A stretch of 64,000 nucleotides of DNA from Arthrobacter sp. EPSL27 (GTDB lineage Bacteria; Actinomycetota; Actinomycetes; Actinomycetales; Micrococcaceae), in contig NZ_LNUT01000005.1 in assembly GCF_001512305.1 (NCBI RefSeq), positions 841,774-905,773 on the forward strand. Reading direction: 5' to 3'. Below the pieces are notes generated by a model. It was not told where the DNA came from, did not search any database, and worked only from the letters and a program-made list of their open reading frames with translations. A program made the translations under genes and the position numbers. This document shows positions 52,697 to 61,388 of the stretch, one piece after another. Every line of letters begins with the position of its first letter. Position 1 is the stretch's first letter.

Positions 52697-54799
52697 TTAC
52701 CACTTGTTGCGGGGCTTGAAGCCGCCTTCGGTGCGGGGCTTGCGGCCCGCGTCGGAGCCGAAGCTGCGCTCGTTGCGGTCGCTGTAGGAGCGGCCGCCAC
52801 GGTCAGCGGAGGACCGCTCGCCGTCGTTCTTGCGGAACTCGCGCTTGAACCCGCCGTTGCCCTTGAAGTTGCCGCCACGGTCGCCGCCGCGGCTGCCGCC
52901 CTGGTAGCTGCCACGGTCGCCGGAGGGCTTGCGGCCGTTGTCCAGCTCGAGGTGGATCAGCTCGCCGCCGATCCGGGTGCGGGACAGGGCCTTCAGCTGA
53001 TCGGGGCTCAGGTCCGCCGGCAGCTCCACGAGGGAGTGGTCCGCACGGATGTCGATGCCGCCGATCTGGGCCGAGGAGATGCCGCCTTCGTTGGCAATGG
53101 CGCCCACGATGGAACCCGGCATGACGCGCTGGCGGCGTCCGACGGCGATCCGGTAGGTGGCGTTGCCCTCGGTCAGGGCGCGGGTCGGGCCGCGGGATCC
53201 GAAGCCGTCCTTGGAGCGCTCACGCTTCTGGAACTCGGGAGCTGCGGGCAGCTCCTTGACCAGGAGCGGCTGGCCGCCTTGGGCCATGACGGCCAGCGCA
53301 GCCGCGATCTCTGCAGCCGGAACGTTGTGCTCTTCCTCGTAGGAGGCGATGAGGTCGCGGAACGGCGCAACATCCTCGGACGCGAGCGTCTCGGTGATGC
53401 GCTCGGCGAACTTGCCCAGGCGCAGCGTGTTGACGGTCTCGGCCGTGGGCAGGTGCATCTGCTCCACCGGCTGGCGGGTGGCCTTCTCGATCGACCGCAG
53501 CAGGTACTTCTCGCGCGGCGTCATGAACAGGATGGCGTCGCCCGAACGGCCGGCGCGGCCGGTGCGGCCGATGCGGTGGACGTAGGACTCCGTGTCGTGC
53601 GGGATGTCGTAGTTGACCACGTGGCTGATGCGTTCCACGTCAAGGCCGCGGGCCGCGACGTCGGTGGCCACCAGGATGTCGATGCGGCCTTCCTTCAGCG
53701 CGTCAACAGTGCGTTCGCGCTGCTGCTGCGGGATGTCGCCGTTGATTGCGGCAGCCTGGAAGCCGCGGGACTTCAGCTTGTCAGCCAGGTCCTCGGTGGC
53801 CATCTTGGTGCGCACGAAGGCGATGACGCCGTCGAACTCTTCCACCTCGAGGATGCGGGTCAGGGCATCGAGCTTGTGCGGGCCCATGACCTGCAGGTAC
53901 CGCTGGCGGGTGTTGGCGCCGGTGGTGGTCTTGGACTTCACCGAGATCTCGGCCGGGTTGTTCAGGTACTGCTTGGACATCCGGCGGATCTGGCCCGGCA
54001 TGGTGGCCGAGAACAGCGCCACCTGGCGGTCCGACGGGGTCTGCTGGAAGATCTGCTCCACGTCTTCGGCGAAGCCCATGCGCAGCATCTCGTCAGCCTC
54101 GTCCAGCACCAGGTACTGGAGCTCGGACAGGTCCAGGGAACCCTTCGCGATGTGGTCGATCACGCGGCCGGGGGTACCGACAACAACCTGGGCGCCGCGG
54201 CGCAGGCCGGCGAGCTGGGGGCCGTAGGCGGAGCCGCCGTAGACGGGGAGGACGGTGAAGTCGTCAATGTGCTTGGCGTAGGAGGTGAACGCCTCGGCGA
54301 CCTGGAGGGCCAGTTCGCGGGTCGGTGCCAGCACCAGGGCCTGGGTCTTGCGGGACGGGCCGTTGAGGTCGTGGAGTTCGGCCAGGCGGGACAGCGCCGG
54401 TACTGCGAATGCTGCAGTCTTACCGGTGCCGGTCTGGGCGAGGCCCACCACGTCGCGGCCTTCCAGCAGCAGCGGGATGGTTGCTGCCTGGATGGGGGAC
54501 GGCTTCTCGTAGCCGACGTCCTGCAGGGCGGCGAGGACACGGCCGTCGATGCCGAGGTCGGCGAACTTGACGCCGTCTTCTTCTTCGGCATCCGCGGGCG
54601 GGGCGGCCTTGGTCTCAGCCTTGGCGTCGTCCTGCGGTGCGGCTTCGGCGGCGGCCGGAGCGGCGGTCTCCGCGGGAGCTTCGGTGAATTCGGGGGCGGA
54701 GCCGGCTGCGGGGGCAGCCGTTTCAGAAGTCTCGACGTCGGCCTGGGTGTTCGCGGTGGCGAGTTCGGTTTCGACGGAGTTGTTCTGATTTTCGGGCAT
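52697..54799 (-). CDS. deaD: DEAD-box RNA helicase DeaD/CsdA type
   Basis: 700 residues: an acidic, Ala-rich N-terminal extension (about 1-90), RecA1 with AQTGTGKT and VLDEADEM (DEAD box), RecA2 with ARGLDVERISHVVNYDIP and HRIGRTGRAGR, a DbpA-type RNA-binding domain (about 540-625), and an RGG-like Gly/Arg tail (about 625-700). Unwinds structured RNA, usually for ribosome assembly or cold adaptation. ATG 54799 is preferred over 54865; AGGATA lies 10 bases upstream. About 390 bp of upstream sequence may be a long regulated leader. Confidence 0.93.
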   Translation of the reverse strand: MPENQNNSVETELATANTQADVETSETAAPAAGSAPEFTEAPAETAAPAAAEAAPQDDAKAETKAAPPADAEEEDGVKFADLGIDGRVLAALQDVGYEKPSPIQAATIPLLLEGRDVVGLAQTGTGKTAAFAVPALSRLAELHDLNGPSRKTQALVLAPTRELALQVAEAFTSYAKHIDDFTVLPVYGGSAYGPQLAGLRRGAQVVVGTPGRVIDHIAKGSLDLSELQYLVLDEADEMLRMGFAEDVEQIFQQTPSDRQVALFSATMPGQIRRMSKQYLNNPAEISVKSKTTTGANTRQRYLQVMGPHKLDALTRILEVEEFDGVIAFVRTKMATEDLADKLKSRGFQAAAINGDIPQQQRERTVDALKEGRIDILVATDVAARGLDVERISHVVNYDIPHDTESYVHRIGRTGRAGRSGDAILFMTPREKYLLRSIEKATRQPVEQMHLPTAETVNTLRLGKFAERITETLASEDVAPFRDLIASYEEEHNVPAAEIAAALAVMAQGGQPLLVKELPAAPEFQKRERSKDGFGSRGPTRALTEGNATYRIAVGRRQRVMPGSIVGAIANEGGISSAQIGGIDIRADHSLVELPADLSPDQLKALSRTRIGGELIHLELDNGRKPSGDRGSYQGGSRGGDRGGNFKGNGGFKREFRKNDGERSSADRGGRSYSDRNERSFGSDAGRKPRTEGGFKPRNKW

Positions 54800-55190
54800 A
54801 GGTGAAATATCCTCATCCATAGGGGCCAAGCGGCACAACCCGAGGTGAGCGGAGCCGCAGTACACGTGACCGTAATCGCCGGGCGTACTTTGACCGGCCG
54901 GTCACATAGAAGTCCGGCGCTTTCGCAATCCCGTGGCAGGACTTCCCGCTGCATCTCTTGGCTGCTATCCCAGCAGTCTGTACAGCGTTTTCTTTAGCCG
55001 GCTCTCCCTATGAAAATGCCCGCATCACAATTTGCGGGCCCCAACACTTGCCAGTCCTGCCTCAAGAATTGGGCAGGAATAAGGGATTTCCGGAGTGGGG
55101 GATATTTCAAGTGTAGGGCATGGACCCGCCCAAGGTGAACTCGAGGGGCCCGCAGCGGCGGTGAGCTTGCGCACACTGCCCCGCAACACC
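54800..55190. other. deaD leader region and convergent hairpins
   Basis: About 390 bp without a gene between deaD and MOSC. It contains GCCCGC (55018-55023) pairing with GCGGGC (55034-55039), and CCTGCC/GGCAGG at about 55056-55077. The first, read on the minus strand, is followed by ATTTTC and may end the MOSC transcript. The rest could be a deaD leader; cold-shock leaders are typical for such helicases (inference). Confidence 0.5.
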
Positions 55191-55844
55191 CTACACGCCG
55201 AGGCGGCGCTGCAGCTTCTCGAACTCCCGGAGGTACTCGGGCTGCAGGCGGATCTCCCCGTCGGCGTCGGCGTCGCGCAGGGCCTCCATGTCCTCAGCCG
55301 TGGGATCGCTGAACCACTTGCCGATTGTCACGCCGTGGGTGGGGACGAAGACCCGGTGGATGTGGTCCCCCGCCGCGATGCTGCCCGTCCGCACCACCCG
55401 CAGGTAGGTGCCCACGCGCCCTGCCTCACCAAACCTCTTGACCCAGTGCGGCTCCTTCATCCTGCGCTGGAACGTGGCGCAGGGGGTGCGCGGCGAGGTC
55501 ACCTCAAGTTCGACGTCGAGCCCCACCTTCCAGCGTTCGCCGATCACGGCACCGGTGGCGCTGATCCCGGCCACGCGCAGGTTCTCCCCGAAGATCCCCG
55601 GCGGCAGGTCGCGGCCCAGCTCAGCCGCCCAGTAGTCGGCGTCGTCCTGGGAGTAGGCGTACAGCGCCTGGTCCACGCCGCCGTGGTGGACGCGGCTGGC
55701 CTGGATGTCACCGTGCAGGCCCAGCCGGTGCACCTTGACCGGCCCCTCGGCGGGACGCTTGTCGATCGCTGTCACGCCGACGCTGCCCGGGTCATCCAGC
55801 AGCTGGTGTACGCGGCAGACGGCGAGAACGGATGCGGTGTCCAT
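55191..55844 (-). CDS. MOSC domain protein (YiiM-like)
   Basis: 217 residues. The MOSC beta-barrel includes GLHGDIQASRVHHGGVDQALYAYSQDDADYW, GIFGENLRVAG and SPRTPCATFQRRM with the conserved Cys. MOSC proteins handle molybdenum-cofactor-linked sulfur or reduce N-hydroxylated compounds. The frame is open to 56168 but the upstream part overlaps the next gene; ATG 55844 is chosen. Confidence 0.88.
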   Translation of the reverse strand: MDTASVLAVCRVHQLLDDPGSVGVTAIDKRPAEGPVKVHRLGLHGDIQASRVHHGGVDQALYAYSQDDADYWAAELGRDLPPGIFGENLRVAGISATGAVIGERWKVGLDVELEVTSPRTPCATFQRRMKEPHWVKRFGEAGRVGTYLRVVRTGSIAAGDHIHRVFVPTHGVTIGKWFSDPTAEDMEALRDADADGEIRLQPEYLREFEKLQRRLGV

Positions 55845-55947
55845 GGCACCAGTGTAGGCCGGGACCCCGCGTCGCCGCCGGGAGGCAACCGGGTTGGACA
55901 TGTCCCCCTGCCGGGCCGCCGGACGGGCCAGACCGTAGGATGCTGAA

Positions 55948-57156
55948 ATGAGCAACGACGCCCGCCTCTCCCCCGCCTCCACTGGTTCCGATGTGTCCGA
56001 CATCCTGGCCATCGATTCGCTGCTGAGCGCCGCTGAGCTCGGCGTGCGGGAGCGCGTCCGCGACTTCACCGAACAGCGGATCCGCCCGGGCATCGCTGCC
56101 TGGTACGAGGACGGCGTCTTCCCGCTGGAGCTGGCGCCGGAACTGGGCGAACTCGGCGTCCTCGGCATGCACCTGGAGGGCTACGGCTGCCCGGGCCGCT
56201 CCGCCGTCGAATACGGCCTGGCCGCGATGGAACTGGAGGCGGGCGATTCCGGCATCCGCACCTTTGTCTCCGTGCAGGGCTCGCTGGCCATGACCGCCAT
56301 CCACAAGTGGGGCTCGGAGGACCAGAAACAGGAGTGGCTCCCCCGGATGGCCGCCGGCGAGCTGATCGGCTGCTTCGCCCTGACCGAGCCCACCGCCGGC
56401 TCCGACCCCGCCGCGATGAAGACCTTCGCCCGCCGCGACGGTACCGGTGACTCCGCCGGCTGGATCCTGGACGGCGCCAAACGCTGGATCGGGCTCGCCT
56501 CGGTGGCGGACGTCCTGGTGGTGTGGGCCATGACCGACGACGGCGTGCGCGGCTTCCTCGTCCCCGCCGGCACCCCGGGCGTCACCGCGACGCCGATCGG
56601 GCAGAAGCTCTCGATGCGCGCCTCGATCCAGTGCGATGTGGCGTTCGACGGCGTCCGGCTGGGCCCCGAGGCCCTGCTGCCGGCAGCCAGCGGGCTGCGC
56701 GGTCCCTTCAGCTGCCTGAACGAGGCACGGTACGGTATCGCCTGGGGTGCCATGGGCGCCGCCCGGGATTCCTACGAGGCGGCACTGCGGTACTCGCAGG
56801 AGCGGCTGCAGTTCGGCCGGCCGCTGGCCGGGTACCAGCTGACCCAGGAGAAGCTGGTGAACATGTTGCTGGAAATCCAGAAAGGCACGCTGCTGGCGCT
56901 GCAGCTGGGCCGGCTCAAGGACGCCGGGAAGCTCCGCCCGGAGCAGATCTCGTTCGGCAAGCTGAACAATGTGCGGGAGGCCATCGCGATCGCCCGCGAG
57001 GCCCGGACCATCCTGGGCGGCAACGGCATTACCCTGGACCATTCGCCGCTGCGGCACGCCGCCAACCTGGAGTCCGTGCGGACCTACGAAGGCACCGACG
57101 AGGTGCACACCCTGGTCCTCGGCCAGCACATCACCGGGCTGGCCGCCTTCCGCTAG
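55948..57156 (+). CDS. Acyl-CoA dehydrogenase, glutaryl-CoA-dehydrogenase-like
   Basis: 402 residues. FALTEPTAGSDPAAMKTFARR is the FAD/substrate signature, and the base Glu381 lies in RTYEGTDEVHTLVLGQHITG, the form typical of glutaryl-CoA dehydrogenases; NARYGIAWGAMGAA-like and GGNGITLDHSPLRHAANLE helices match. Oxidises an acyl-CoA with FAD, possibly glutaryl-CoA to crotonyl-CoA in lysine/aromatic degradation. Divergent from MOSC. Confidence 0.87.
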   Translation: MSNDARLSPASTGSDVSDILAIDSLLSAAELGVRERVRDFTEQRIRPGIAAWYEDGVFPLELAPELGELGVLGMHLEGYGCPGRSAVEYGLAAMELEAGDSGIRTFVSVQGSLAMTAIHKWGSEDQKQEWLPRMAAGELIGCFALTEPTAGSDPAAMKTFARRDGTGDSAGWILDGAKRWIGLASVADVLVVWAMTDDGVRGFLVPAGTPGVTATPIGQKLSMRASIQCDVAFDGVRLGPEALLPAASGLRGPFSCLNEARYGIAWGAMGAARDSYEAALRYSQERLQFGRPLAGYQLTQEKLVNMLLEIQKGTLLALQLGRLKDAGKLRPEQISFGKLNNVREAIAIAREARTILGGNGITLDHSPLRHAANLESVRTYEGTDEVHTLVLGQHITGLAAFR

Positions 57157-57169
57157 CCGACCCGGCGTC

Positions 57170-57224
57170 GAGTGTGCACTTCGCGGCAGTGTTGCGCGCC
57201 GCGACTGCCGTCAAGTGCCAACTC
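57170..57224. repeat. 55-bp palindromic intergenic repeat, copy 1
   Basis: GAGTGTGCACTTCGCGGCAG at the left and TGCCAACTC at the right bound a 55-bp element with 40/55 identity to copy 2 at 59997-60051. It lies just after the acyl-CoA dehydrogenase gene, between convergent genes. Confidence 0.8.
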
Positions 57225-57244
57225 GGCGGGGGCGGGCGGGCGCA

Positions 57245-58039
57245 TCAGGCGGAGAAGCCGCCGTCGGCCTTGACCAGCTGGCCGGACACCCACCGGCCCT
57301 CGGGCGAGAGCAGGAACGCCACCGTCCCGGCCACATCCGCCGGCGTGCCGAGCCGGCCGCCGGGATGGCGCGCGGCCAGGTCCTCCCGCAACTGGTCATC
57401 CATCCAGCCGGTATCCACCGGGCCCGGGTTGAGGACATTGGCGCTGATCCCCTGCGGGCCGAGTTCCCGCGCGGCCGCGATCACAATCCGGTCCAGCGCC
57501 CCCTTGGACGCGCCGTAGGGCAGGTTGAAAGCGGTGTGGTCGCTGGTCAGCGCCACCACTGCGCCGCCGCCGTCCGGGACCTGCCGCGCAAACGCCGCGA
57601 TCAGCTGCCAGCTGGCCCGGGCATTCACGGCGAAGTGCCGGTCGAAACTCTCCAGCGTGGTGTCCAGGATGCCCGAGTCCACGGATTCGGCGTGGCTGAG
57701 CACCAGGCCCTGCAGCGGCCCGGCCTCCGCCGCGGCGGCCTCCATCAGGCGGGCAACGGCCTGCGGGTCTTCGAAATCGGCCGGCAGGGCCACCACGGCG
57801 GCGCCGGTGGCCTGCAGCTCGGCGGTGAGCCGTTCGACGTCGTCCGGCTGGACGCCCCACGGCATGCGGGCGTCATAGTCCTGCCAGTACGTCAGCACCA
57901 GGTCCCAGCCGTCGGCGGCGAGCCGGCGCGCGATGCCGGCGCCGAGGCCCGCCAGCCGGCCGACGCCGGTCACGAGGGCTGTCTTCCGCGGCGGGGCTGC
58001 GGGCGGGGGCGGCTGGTTGGCGTCGGGGGCGGCATGCAT
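57245..58039 (-). CDS. SDR-family oxidoreductase
   Basis: 264 residues of classical short-chain dehydrogenase. Nucleotide motif TGVGRLAGLGAGIA is slightly expanded; catalytic Ser166, Tyr175 and Lys179 are in LTSDHTAFNLPYGASKGALD; the C-terminal VSGQLVKADGG is typical. It is 66 bp downstream of the MFS gene on the same strand and may belong to the HxlR-MFS unit. Confidence 0.87.
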   Translation of the reverse strand: MHAAPDANQPPPPAAPPRKTALVTGVGRLAGLGAGIARRLAADGWDLVLTYWQDYDARMPWGVQPDDVERLTAELQATGAAVVALPADFEDPQAVARLMEAAAAEAGPLQGLVLSHAESVDSGILDTTLESFDRHFAVNARASWQLIAAFARQVPDGGGAVVALTSDHTAFNLPYGASKGALDRIVIAAARELGPQGISANVLNPGPVDTGWMDDQLREDLAARHPGGRLGTPADVAGTVAFLLSPEGRWVSGQLVKADGGFSA

Positions 58040-58105
58040 GCGGACCAGCCTAGCGCCCGGGCGCTGTGCGGGGCGGAACCCCTGCCGCAGCACCGCGCCC
58101 ATAAC

Positions 58106-59428
58106 CTAGGCGGGGACGGCGGCGGTGTCCTTCGCGGCGGTGTCCTTGCGGATGGTGGCGCTCACGACGGCGGCGATGGTGCACATCGCTGCGGCGGCGA
58201 ACCAGGCGTAGGTGTACTGGCCAGTGGCGTCCCGGATCGCGCCGGCTCCCAGCGCCGCCGCGGCCGCGCCGAGCTGGTGGGCGGCGAACACCCAGCCGAA
58301 CACCACGCTGCCGTCCGCGCCGAAGACCTGGCGGCAGATGGCGGCAGTCGGCGGCACGGTGGCCACCCAGTCCAGCCCGTAGATCACCACAAAGACGATC
58401 ATGCTGGGCTGCACGGTGGCGCTGAGCAGGAGGGGCAGCACCAGCAGGCCGATGCCGCGGAACTGGTAGTAGACCGCGAGCAGGATCCGCGGATTGAAGC
58501 GGTCCGTCAGCCAGCCGGAGGCGATGGTCCCCACGATGTCGAAGATCCCGACGACGGCCAGCAGGCCCGCCGCGGTGGTCTGGGCCATGCCGTGGTCGTG
58601 GGCGGAGGGGATGAAGTGGGTGCCGATCAGGCCGTTGGTGGTGGCGCCGCAGATGGCGAACCCGGCAACAAGGGCCCAGAAGGTCCGCACCTTGCTGGCC
58701 CTCCGCAGCACCTGGAGTGCGCGGACGGCGGCGTTCTGGCGGGGTTCGCCGGCGGCTGCGCTGCCCGGCGCGGGCAGAGACTCGTCGCCGGGCTCGGCGC
58801 CGTAGGGCAGGACGCCGGCGTCGGCGGGTGAGTTTTTCAGGAACCTCAGCACCAGCGGCACCACGGCCAGCGCCCCGGCGGCGATCAGCATGGACGCCTG
58901 CCGCCAGCCCGGGTCCTGGGCCAGGGCGGCGATGAACGGCAGGAACACGAGCTGACCGGCGGCGCTGCCCGCGGTGAGGATGCCAATGACCAGCCCGCGG
59001 CTTTTGACGAACCAGGTGTTGGCGATGGTGGCGGCGAAGACCAGCGCCATGGACCCGGTCCCGAGCCCGATCAGTAGCCCCCACGTGAGCAGGATCTGCC
59101 AGGACTGCGTGACCAGCACGGTCAGGGCGCTGCCGGCGGCGATCAGCAGGAGAGCGACGGCGGTGACGGCCCGGATGCCAAAGCGCTCCATCAGCGCCGC
59201 GGCGAAGGGTGCCGTGAGGCCAAAGAGCACCAGGTTGATGCTGACCGCGGCCGACAGCACCGTGGTGGACCAGCCGAACTCGTCCTGCAGCGGCACCATC
59301 AGCACACCCGGCGCGGCCCGGAACCCCGCTGCCCCGACCAAGGCCAGGAAGGCCACCGCGGCCACTATCCAGGCCGGGTGGATCCGCCGTTTCGGCGCGG
59401 GGAGGAGGGTGGTCTCGGGGGCGCTCAT
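58106..59428 (-). CDS. MFS transporter
   Basis: 440 residues with 12 predicted membrane helices and a charged central loop (about 195-235), major facilitator type (GFRAAPGVLMVPLQDEFGW, RFGIRAVTA between helices 2 and 3, DRFNPR between helices 8 and 9). Oxalate/formate-antiporter-like layout. Start ATG 59428 overlaps the HxlR stop (ATGA), so it is co-translated with the regulator. Substrate unknown. Confidence 0.85.
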   Translation of the reverse strand: MSAPETTLLPAPKRRIHPAWIVAAVAFLALVGAAGFRAAPGVLMVPLQDEFGWSTTVLSAAVSINLVLFGLTAPFAAALMERFGIRAVTAVALLLIAAGSALTVLVTQSWQILLTWGLLIGLGTGSMALVFAATIANTWFVKSRGLVIGILTAGSAAGQLVFLPFIAALAQDPGWRQASMLIAAGALAVVPLVLRFLKNSPADAGVLPYGAEPGDESLPAPGSAAAGEPRQNAAVRALQVLRRASKVRTFWALVAGFAICGATTNGLIGTHFIPSAHDHGMAQTTAAGLLAVVGIFDIVGTIASGWLTDRFNPRILLAVYYQFRGIGLLVLPLLLSATVQPSMIVFVVIYGLDWVATVPPTAAICRQVFGADGSVVFGWVFAAHQLGAAAAALGAGAIRDATGQYTYAWFAAAAMCTIAAVVSATIRKDTAAKDTAAVPA

Positions 59429-59949
59429 GCGGCAGGTCCGTTCGGGTGGATGGCGGGTGCGGGGGCGGCAGCGGCGAGCGGGACCGGCCGCGGGGTCCTG
59501 ACCGGGCTGTGCCAGCTGGTGTTGCGCACCGTCAGCCGCTCGCCGCAGCCGGTGCAGGTGTCCGCGGATGTGGTGCGCGCGCCGCATCCGGTGTGGACCA
59601 CATACATGTGGGCCTGTTCCGAGGGCGCGGGCAGGTGCTTCTCGGACCAGATCGCGACGGCGTTGAGCACCGGCAGGGCATCCTCGCCCTTGTCGGTGAG
59701 CACGTACTCCTGGCGGGTGCGGCCGCCGTCGTCGTACGGGCGCCGGGTGAGGAGCCCCGCGTCGACGAGGTCCTGCAGGCGTTTGGAGAGGACGGAATCC
59801 GCCGCCCCCAGCCGGGACTTCATGGCGTCGAAGCGGCCGTTGCCGAAGAAGACCTCGCGGAGCACCAGCATGCCCCACGGGTCGCCAAGGACGTCCAGGC
59901 CGCGGGCCAGGCTGCAGGTCCTCTGGGACCAGTCGGATCGGAGTGGCAT
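59425..59949 (-). CDS. HxlR-family winged-helix regulator
   Basis: 174 residues. The HxlR domain is at about 10-105 (CSLARGLDVLGDPWGMLVLREVFFGNGRFDAMKSRLGAADSVLSKRLQDLVDAGLL). The C-terminal extension has CGARTTSADTCTGCGE, a possible zinc-ribbon with C-x-n-C and CTGC, unusual for the family. ATG 59949 is used; GTG 59958 is also possible. A dyad at 59960-59986 lies directly upstream. Confidence 0.87.
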   Translation of the reverse strand: MPLRSDWSQRTCSLARGLDVLGDPWGMLVLREVFFGNGRFDAMKSRLGAADSVLSKRLQDLVDAGLLTRRPYDDGGRTRQEYVLTDKGEDALPVLNAVAIWSEKHLPAPSEQAHMYVVHTGCGARTTSADTCTGCGERLTVRNTSWHSPVRTPRPVPLAAAAPAPAIHPNGPAA

Positions 59950-59959
59950 GGGCACCAAG

Positions 59960-59986
59960 CTAGCTGACTCTCTTGAAGAAAGCTAG
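59960..59986. promoter_or_regulatory. Inverted repeat upstream of hxlR-MFS
   Basis: CTAGCT (59960-59965) and AGCTAG (59981-59986) are 6-bp arms with a smaller TCTTGAAGA dyad (59971-59979) between them. Candidate operator of the HxlR regulator, only about 10 bp from the start codon. Confidence 0.45.
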
Positions 59987-59996
59987 AGCTCGCGCT

Positions 59997-60051
59997 GAGT
60001 TCGCAGTTCGCGGCAGTGTTGCCGCGTAACATTGCCGCGAAATGCCAACTC
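59997..60051. repeat. 55-bp palindromic intergenic repeat, copy 2
   Basis: 19-base arms (59997-60015 and 60033-60051) pair at 17 of 19 positions, so transcription gives a strong hairpin. Copy 1 is at 57170-57224. Located between hxlR and the GT87 gene. Confidence 0.85.
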
Positions 60052-60091
60052 GCGGGGCTGGCGGGGTTACAGCGGGACTGGCCGGGCGGGG

Positions 60092-61372
60092 TTACAGCAC
60101 CGGGCGGAGCGCGGCGCGGGAGGGACGGTACGCCAGCGCCCAGTAGACCAGCATGGCCATGCCGCACACTACGCCGAGGCTCGCCACCGTGAGCTGCCAC
60201 TGGGTCTGGGGATCCTTGCCCCACTCGGCCGCGCCGGCCATCACCGACAGGTACTTGGGGGTCAGGTAGAACGCGAGGGCCGAGAACGCCACGATGATCC
60301 ACCCGGCGAGGCGCATCCGGCCGTCCCGGGACGGCACCCGGTGGATCGCGAAGCCCATGCAGGGCAGTGCCACGGCCATCCATACCCAGTGGTGGGACCA
60401 GGACACCGGGCTGACCAGGAGCATCAACACGGCGGTCGCGGACACGGCGACGAAGTTCTCGTCCGCGGCCACGGCCCACGCGATCACCAGCGCGGCCAGT
60501 GCGGCCAGCGCCAGGGACAGCACCAGCCACAGCAGGCTGGTGGAGCTGCTGTCCGGGAGGCCCAGGTGCAGCAGCAGTCCCTTGAGGGAGAGGTTGTCCA
60601 CGTAGGCCGGTCCGCCGATCCGTCCGGTGTCCGGCAGGATCTTGGTCCAGAAGGTGACCGACGCGGTGGGCAGGATGGCCCAGGCCAGGCCAATCGAGCC
60701 GAAGAAGCCGGCCGCCATCCAGCCGAGGGCCTTGAAGTCCCGGCGGACCAGGAAGTACAGCCCGAACGCGAGCGGGGTCAGCTTGATGCCGGCAGCAATT
60801 CCAATCAGCAGACCCGCGGGCCAGCGCATCTCCCCGGCCCGGGATTTCCCGTAGAGCGCGAAGTCGGCCAGGATCAGGCCCATCAGGATGATGTTGATCT
60901 GCCCGAAGTCGAAGGTGTCCCGCCAGGGCCCCAGGAGCAGGATCGCCGCGGTCCCGGCCAGGGCCACGGCCCGGAACCGCCAGTCGGCGGCGGCGTTCCG
61001 CCACGTGCCGAGGCGGAAGTAGTGCCGTGCCAGCCAGGCGGACACCACCCCGGCGCCGAGCAGCGCGGTGGTGATGAACACCAGGCTGCCGCCGCCCTGG
61101 CCCAGCGTCGCCATGGCCGCGAAGAGCAGCGCGGCGAACGGCGGGTACGTGAACGGCAGCCCGTCCCGGGGCGCGTACAGCTCGTTGACGCCCGTCTCGC
61201 CGGTCTGCAGCACACGGGTACCGCCGTAGAAGTAGACCTCGAAGTCGTTCATCAGCGGGATGTAGGACGAGTAGAGCACCACCAGGGCGACGACGACGGC
61301 GAGCGCGCCGGCCGCCGTCGCGAGCCAGCCGCGCATGGTGGAGGGCGTGGCCCTGGTGGTGGTGATGGTCAC
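60092..61372 (-). CDS. GT87-family polyprenyl-mannose mannosyltransferase
   Basis: 426 residues, multi-helix membrane protein of the DUF2029/GT87 family. NDFEVYFYGG (with the acidic DxE-like loop after the first helix) and LPFTYPPFAALLFA are family landmarks; FGQINIILMGL and GIKLTPLAFGLYFL follow. Members such as PimE add mannose from polyprenyl-phosphate-mannose on the outer face of the membrane in lipomannan-type glycan synthesis. It starts 17 bp after the metB stop. Confidence 0.85.
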   Translation of the reverse strand: MTITTTRATPSTMRGWLATAAGALAVVVALVVLYSSYIPLMNDFEVYFYGGTRVLQTGETGVNELYAPRDGLPFTYPPFAALLFAAMATLGQGGGSLVFITTALLGAGVVSAWLARHYFRLGTWRNAAADWRFRAVALAGTAAILLLGPWRDTFDFGQINIILMGLILADFALYGKSRAGEMRWPAGLLIGIAAGIKLTPLAFGLYFLVRRDFKALGWMAAGFFGSIGLAWAILPTASVTFWTKILPDTGRIGGPAYVDNLSLKGLLLHLGLPDSSSTSLLWLVLSLALAALAALVIAWAVAADENFVAVSATAVLMLLVSPVSWSHHWVWMAVALPCMGFAIHRVPSRDGRMRLAGWIIVAFSALAFYLTPKYLSVMAGAAEWGKDPQTQWQLTVASLGVVCGMAMLVYWALAYRPSRAALRPVL

Positions 61373-61388
61373 GGGTGCTGAACTGCCT

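Noticed and set aside
52952..54805. 617-codon plus-strand frame opposite deaD
   Set aside because: Long only because of the GC-rich, Ala/Gly-rich complement; the minus strand carries all helicase motifs.
60032..61381. 449-codon plus-strand frame across the GT87 gene
   Set aside because: Shadow of the minus-strand membrane protein; its composition is Gly/Arg/Gln rich and low complexity.
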